This document shows, piece by piece, positions 5,362 through 8,078 of a stretch of 8,078 nt of DNA (its first letter is position 1; each line of letters opens with the position of its first letter). The stretch comes from DASVBJ01 sp036375895 (lineage in GTDB: Bacteria; Actinomycetota; Actinomycetes; JACCUZ01): the NCBI GenBank assembly GCA_036375895.1, contig DASVBJ010000139.1, positions 1 through 8,078 of the forward strand, written 5' to 3'. The translations under genes and the position numbers were made by a program. The notes below the pieces were generated by a model. It saw only the letters and a list, made by a program, of their open reading frames with translations. It was not told where the DNA came from and made no database searches.

Positions 5362-7209
5362 ATGTCGACCTCGGTAACCATGCCGGCGCTCGGCGAGAGC
5401 GTGTCCGAGGGCACCGTCACCCGGTGGCTCAAGCAGGAGGGCGAGCAGGTCGCGGCCGACGAGCCGCTGCTCGAGGTCTCCACCGACAAGGTCGACACCG
5501 AGATCCCCTCCCCGGCCTCCGGCGTCCTCCAGCGGATCATCGTCGGCGAGGACGAGACCGTCGCCGTCGGCGCGGAGCTTGCGGTCATCGGTGACGGCCA
5601 GGGCGGCGCCGAGGGCGGCGGCGCCCCGCAGCAGGCGGAGGGTGGCGAGGAGCAGGCCCAGCCGGAGGCGGCACCGGAGGCGGCGCCGCAGGCTCAGGAG
5701 CCGACCCCGGAGACGCCCGCCGAGCAGCCCGAGGCGGAGCCCGAGCCGGCCCAGGCGCAGGCCCCGGCCGGCCAGCCGCAGGCCGAGGAGGCCGGTGGCG
5801 ACGGCGGCCAGGGCGGCGGCACCTCGGTCACGATGCCGGCGCTCGGCGAGAGCGTCACCGAGGGCACCGTCACCCGGTGGCTCAAGCAGGAGGGCGAGCA
5901 GGTCGCGGCCGACGAGCCGCTGCTCGAGGTCTCCACCGACAAGGTCGACACCGAGATCCCCTCCCCGGCCGCGGGTGTGCTCCAGCGGATCATCGTCGGC
6001 GAGGACGAGACCGTCGCCGTCGGCACCGAGCTGGCGGTCATCGGCGGCGCCGCGGGAGATGGCGCCGCCGCGCCGCAGCCCGCCGCACAGCAGCCGGCGC
6101 CTGCGCAGGAGGAGCAGCCCGCACCCGCGCCCGAGCCGGCCGCTGCCCCGGCCCCGCAGCCCGCGGCTGCCGCCCAGGCCACGGCCCCGGCTCCGCAGGC
6201 CGCAGCTGCCCAGGCCACGGCCCCGGCCCCGCAGGCCCCGGCGCCGCAGGCGCCCGCCGCGGCACCGGCCGAGGCCGCGGAGGGCGGTGCCTACGTCACC
6301 CCGCTGGTGCGCAAGCTCGCGACCCAGCACGGGGTCGACCTGTCCACCCTGCGCGGCACCGGTGTCGGCGGGCGCATCCGCAAGCAGGACGTGCTGGACG
6401 CCGCCAAGGCCGCCGAGGCGCCCGCCGCGGAGGCTGCTCCGGCGGCGGCCACGCCCGCCGCGACCGCGGCCGTCCCGGCGGCCGAGTCGGCGCTGCGCGG
6501 CACCACCGAGAAGATGTCCCGCCTGCGCAAGCTGATCGCCACGCGCATGGTCGAGTCGCTGCAGGTGTCGGCCCAGCTCACGACCGTGGTCGAGGTCGAC
6601 GTGACCAAGATCGCGCGGCTGCGCAACCGGGCCAAGCGGGACTTCGAGGCCCGCGAGGGCGTCAAGCTGTCGTTCCTGCCGTTCTTCGCCAAGGCCACCG
6701 TCGAGGCCCTCAAGGCCCACCCGCGGGTCAACGCGAGCATCGACGGGGACCAGGTCATCTACCACGGTGCCGAGCACCTCGGGATGGCCGTCGACACCGA
6801 GCGCGGCCTGCTGGTGCCGGTGATCAAGGACGCCGGTGACCTCAACATCGCCGGCCTGGCGCGCAAGATCGCCGACATCGCGGAGCGCACTCGCGGCAAC
6901 AAGATCGGCCCGGACGAGCTGGCGGGCGGCACCTTCACGCTCACCAACACGGGCAGCCGCGGCGCGCTCTTCGACACGCCGATCATCAACCAGCCGCAGG
7001 TCGGCATCCTCGGCACCGGCGCGGTCGTCAAGCGCCCGGTCGTCGTCGACGACCCCGACCTCGGCGAGACGATCGCGATCCGGTCGATGTGCTACCTCGC
7101 GCTGTCCTACGACCACCGCATCGTCGACGGGGCCGACGCAGCCCGGTTCCTCACGACGGTGAAGCAGCGCCTCGAGGAGGGCCGCTTCGAGGCCGACCTG
7201 GGTCTCTGA
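5362..7209 (+). CDS. sucB: Dihydrolipoyllysine acyltransferase (E2) with two lipoyl domains
   Basis: Core of a 2-oxoacid dehydrogenase complex: it transfers the acyl group from lipoyl arms to CoA. The 615 residues start at ATG, with AGAAGGAG at 5343-5350. Domains: lipoyl domain 1 (about 3-77, lipoylated K43 in STDKVDTE), an acidic Glu/Pro/Gln linker (78-153), lipoyl domain 2 (154-228, K194), a long Ala/Pro/Gln linker (229-308) with AQATAPAPQA twice, an E1/E3-binding domain (about 311-347, VTPLVRKLA and GVGGRIRKQDV), a second Ala/Pro linker, and the catalytic domain (about 383-615) with active-site H585 and D589 in DHRIVDG. The actinobacterial orthologue is often named SucB (succinyltransferase), but the M. 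tuberculosis counterpart DlaT acts as pyruvate dehydrogenase E2, so the substrate cannot be settled from sequence. The lipoyl domains are almost identical even at DNA level. Adjacent lpd supplies E3. Confidence 0.95.
   Translation: MSTSVTMPALGESVSEGTVTRWLKQEGEQVAADEPLLEVSTDKVDTEIPSPASGVLQRIIVGEDETVAVGAELAVIGDGQGGAEGGGAPQQAEGGEEQAQPEAAPEAAPQAQEPTPETPAEQPEAEPEPAQAQAPAGQPQAEEAGGDGGQGGGTSVTMPALGESVTEGTVTRWLKQEGEQVAADEPLLEVSTDKVDTEIPSPAAGVLQRIIVGEDETVAVGTELAVIGGAAGDGAAAPQPAAQQPAPAQEEQPAPAPEPAAAPAPQPAAAAQATAPAPQAAAAQATAPAPQAPAPQAPAAAPAEAAEGGAYVTPLVRKLATQHGVDLSTLRGTGVGGRIRKQDVLDAAKAAEAPAAEAAPAAATPAATAAVPAAESALRGTTEKMSRLRKLIATRMVESLQVSAQLTTVVEVDVTKIARLRNRAKRDFEAREGVKLSFLPFFAKATVEALKAHPRVNASIDGDQVIYHGAEHLGMAVDTERGLLVPVIKDAGDLNIAGLARKIADIAERTRGNKIGPDELAGGTFTLTNTGSRGALFDTPIINQPQVGILGTGAVVKRPVVVDDPDLGETIAIRSMCYLALSYDHRIVDGADAARFLTTVKQRLEEGRFEADLGL
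5368..5591 (+). repeat. Direct repeat, copy 1 (lipoyl domain 1 of E2)
   Basis: This 224-bp stretch matches 5821-6044 with 11 mismatches by my hand alignment (about 95% identity) at an offset of 453 bp, an exact multiple of three. A run of 113 bp (5405-5517) is identical to 5858-5970, silent positions included. It encodes the first lipoyl domain. Confidence 0.95.
5821..6044 (+). repeat. Direct repeat, copy 2 (lipoyl domain 2 of E2)
   Basis: Second copy of the 224-bp repeat, encoding the second lipoyl domain. The differences from copy 1 cluster at both ends and in the codons just after the lipoyl-lysine hairpin; the centre is unchanged. Confidence 0.95.
6172..6237 (+). repeat. Duplicated AQATAPAPQA unit in the E2 Ala/Pro linker
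   Basis: The ten-residue unit AQATAPAPQA is encoded at 6172-6201 and again at 6208-6237, within the flexible linker between lipoyl domain 2 and the subunit-binding domain. Such linkers let the lipoyl arm swing between active sites and tolerate length changes. Confidence 0.75.
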
Positions 7210-7227
7210 CCGGGGTCGGGGGCGGAC

Positions 7228-8078
7228 GTGAAGGTCGCGATCACCGGGGCCTCCGGGCTGCTCGGGCCGCAACTGGTCCGGTCGCTGCGTGCCGACGGGC
7301 ACGAGGTCGTCCGGCTCGTACGCCGGGAGGCGACCGGCCCCGATGAGGTGCGCTGGGACCCGTCGTCCGGACACGTCGACGTCGAGCGGCTGGTGGGCGT
7401 CGAGGCCGGCATCCACCTGGCCGGCGCGGGCATCGGCGACCGGCCGTGGACCCCGGCGTACCGACGTGAGGTCCTCGAGAGCCGACGGAACGGCACACGC
7501 ACGTTCGCATCCGCCCTCGCCTCGCTCGACCCACGACCGAGGGTCCTGCTGTCGATGTCCGGCGTGGGCTACTACGGCAACCCCGGCGACCGGCTGGTCG
7601 ACGAGTCCGACCCCTTGGGTGAGGGCTACATCGCCGAGGTCACCCGGGTCTGGGAGACAGAGACCGCACCGGCCGCGGACGCCGGCATCCGCGTCGTGAC
7701 GATGCGCACCGGCATCGTGCTGTCGGCGCGGGGTGGCGCCTTCGGCCGGCGACTGCTGCCGATCTTCCGGCTGGGGCTCGGTGGCCGCCTCGGCTCGGGC
7801 CGGCAGTACTGGTCGTGGATCAGCGAGCCCGACTACGTCCGCGCCGTGCGCTTCCTGCTCGACCGCGACGACATCTCCGGGCCGGTCAACGTCTGCGCCC
7901 CCGCCGCCGTCACCAACGCGGAGCTCACGTCGACGCTGGGGCGCGTGCTGCACCGGCCGACCGTCTTCATCGTGCCCGGCTTCGCGCTGCGGCTGCCGCT
8001 CGGTGACTTCGCCAGGGACATCCTCGCCGGGCAGCGGGTGATGCCGCGCCGCCTGCTCGACGCGGGCTTCACGTTCGA
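7228..8078 (+). CDS. TIGR01777-family epimerase (SDR39U1 type), cut off by window edge
   Basis: An NAD(P)-binding extended short-chain dehydrogenase of unknown substrate. I translated it from the GTG at 7228, 18 nt after the E2 stop, with GGGGG at 7218-7222 as a possible ribosome binding site; 283 codons run open to the edge. Features: Rossmann loop GASGLLG (residues 7-13), HLAGAGIGDRPW (63-74), SRRNGTR (85-91), SGVGYYG (111-117), GEGYIAEVTRVWE (131-143), MRTGIVLSARGGAF (159-172), and QYWSWI (193-198). The C-terminal part (from about 245, PTVFIVPGFALRLPLGDFA) matches the DUF1731 tail of the family, whose members are about 300 residues, so some 15-20 residues are missing. The family's usual Asp pair after WSWIS is SEPDY here. 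Close spacing suggests it belongs to the lpd-E2 operon. The enzymatic role is not established; family assignment is firm. Confidence 0.92.
   Translation, partial: MKVAITGASGLLGPQLVRSLRADGHEVVRLVRREATGPDEVRWDPSSGHVDVERLVGVEAGIHLAGAGIGDRPWTPAYRREVLESRRNGTRTFASALASLDPRPRVLLSMSGVGYYGNPGDRLVDESDPLGEGYIAEVTRVWETETAPAADAGIRVVTMRTGIVLSARGGAFGRRLLPIFRLGLGGRLGSGRQYWSWISEPDYVRAVRFLLDRDDISGPVNVCAPAAVTNAELTSTLGRVLHRPTVFIVPGFALRLPLGDFARDILAGQRVMPRRLLDAGFTF

Noticed and set aside
3834..5588. A 584-residue open frame on the minus strand opposite lpd
   Set aside because: Antisense to lpd, with no recognisable motifs; a by-product of high GC at third positions.
5579..6535. An Arg/Pro/Ser-rich plus-strand frame inside the E2 gene
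   Set aside because: It is the +1 shadow of Ala/Pro linker codons, not a separate protein.
5164..7953. A 929-residue open frame on the minus strand opposite lpd, E2 and the epimerase gene
   Set aside because: It lies antisense to three firmly identified genes, and its Arg/Gly/Leu/Asp-rich composition is what the complement of GC-rich codons gives. Its repeated segments merely mirror the two lipoyl domains.
1..8078. A defence system, prophage, biosynthetic cluster or other novel multi-gene system
   Set aside because: No transposase, integrase, nuclease, toxin-antitoxin pair or assembly-line enzyme is visible. Five of seven genes are core metabolic or conserved families in ordinary actinobacterial order.

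Overview
This window looks like a chromosomal segment of a high-GC actinobacterium. G or C dominates third codon positions, five of the seven genes start with GTG, and the gene content and order (gcvT, pepA, lpd, E2 acyltransferase, TIGR01777 epimerase) are typical of Actinobacteria. I cannot name the genus from the sequence alone. There is no sign of mobile DNA, CRISPR, tRNA or rRNA. I see no clear multi-gene undescribed system. The least explained items are a small secreted protein with an internal HGxxVSxxAH repeat and a short conserved-looking orphan gene.

Layout. Positions 1-1001 (minus strand) hold most of gcvT, cut off at its C-terminal end by the window edge. A 58-bp divergent gap with a symmetric GCTAGC core separates it from pepA (1060-2580, plus), a complete M17 leucyl aminopeptidase. 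After a 92-bp gap with an inverted repeat comes a probable secreted or anchored Thr/Glu-rich protein (2673-3335, plus). It is followed by a strong hairpin (3349-3386) that sits between convergent genes and can serve both. A 111-residue gene of unknown function runs back on the minus strand (3395-3730). The 190-bp divergent gap after it contains collinear short repeats that suggest an old local duplication. Then comes a plus-strand run that looks like one operon: lpd (3921-5309), the E2 acyltransferase with two lipoyl domains (5362-7209), and a TIGR01777/SDR39U1-type epimerase (7228 to the edge, incomplete).

How the genes fit together. The common theme is lipoyl-dependent metabolism. Lpd is the E3 that reoxidises dihydrolipoyl groups on E2 subunits and also on the H protein of the glycine cleavage system, where GcvT is the aminomethyltransferase. 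The E2 gene directly follows lpd and would form the core of a pyruvate or 2-oxoglutarate dehydrogenase complex. No E1 gene is in the window. In related genomes lipoate synthesis genes (lipB, lipA) often follow the epimerase gene. They would lie beyond the right edge, so this is expectation and not observation. PepA, the secreted protein and the 111-residue protein have no obvious mechanistic link to this theme.
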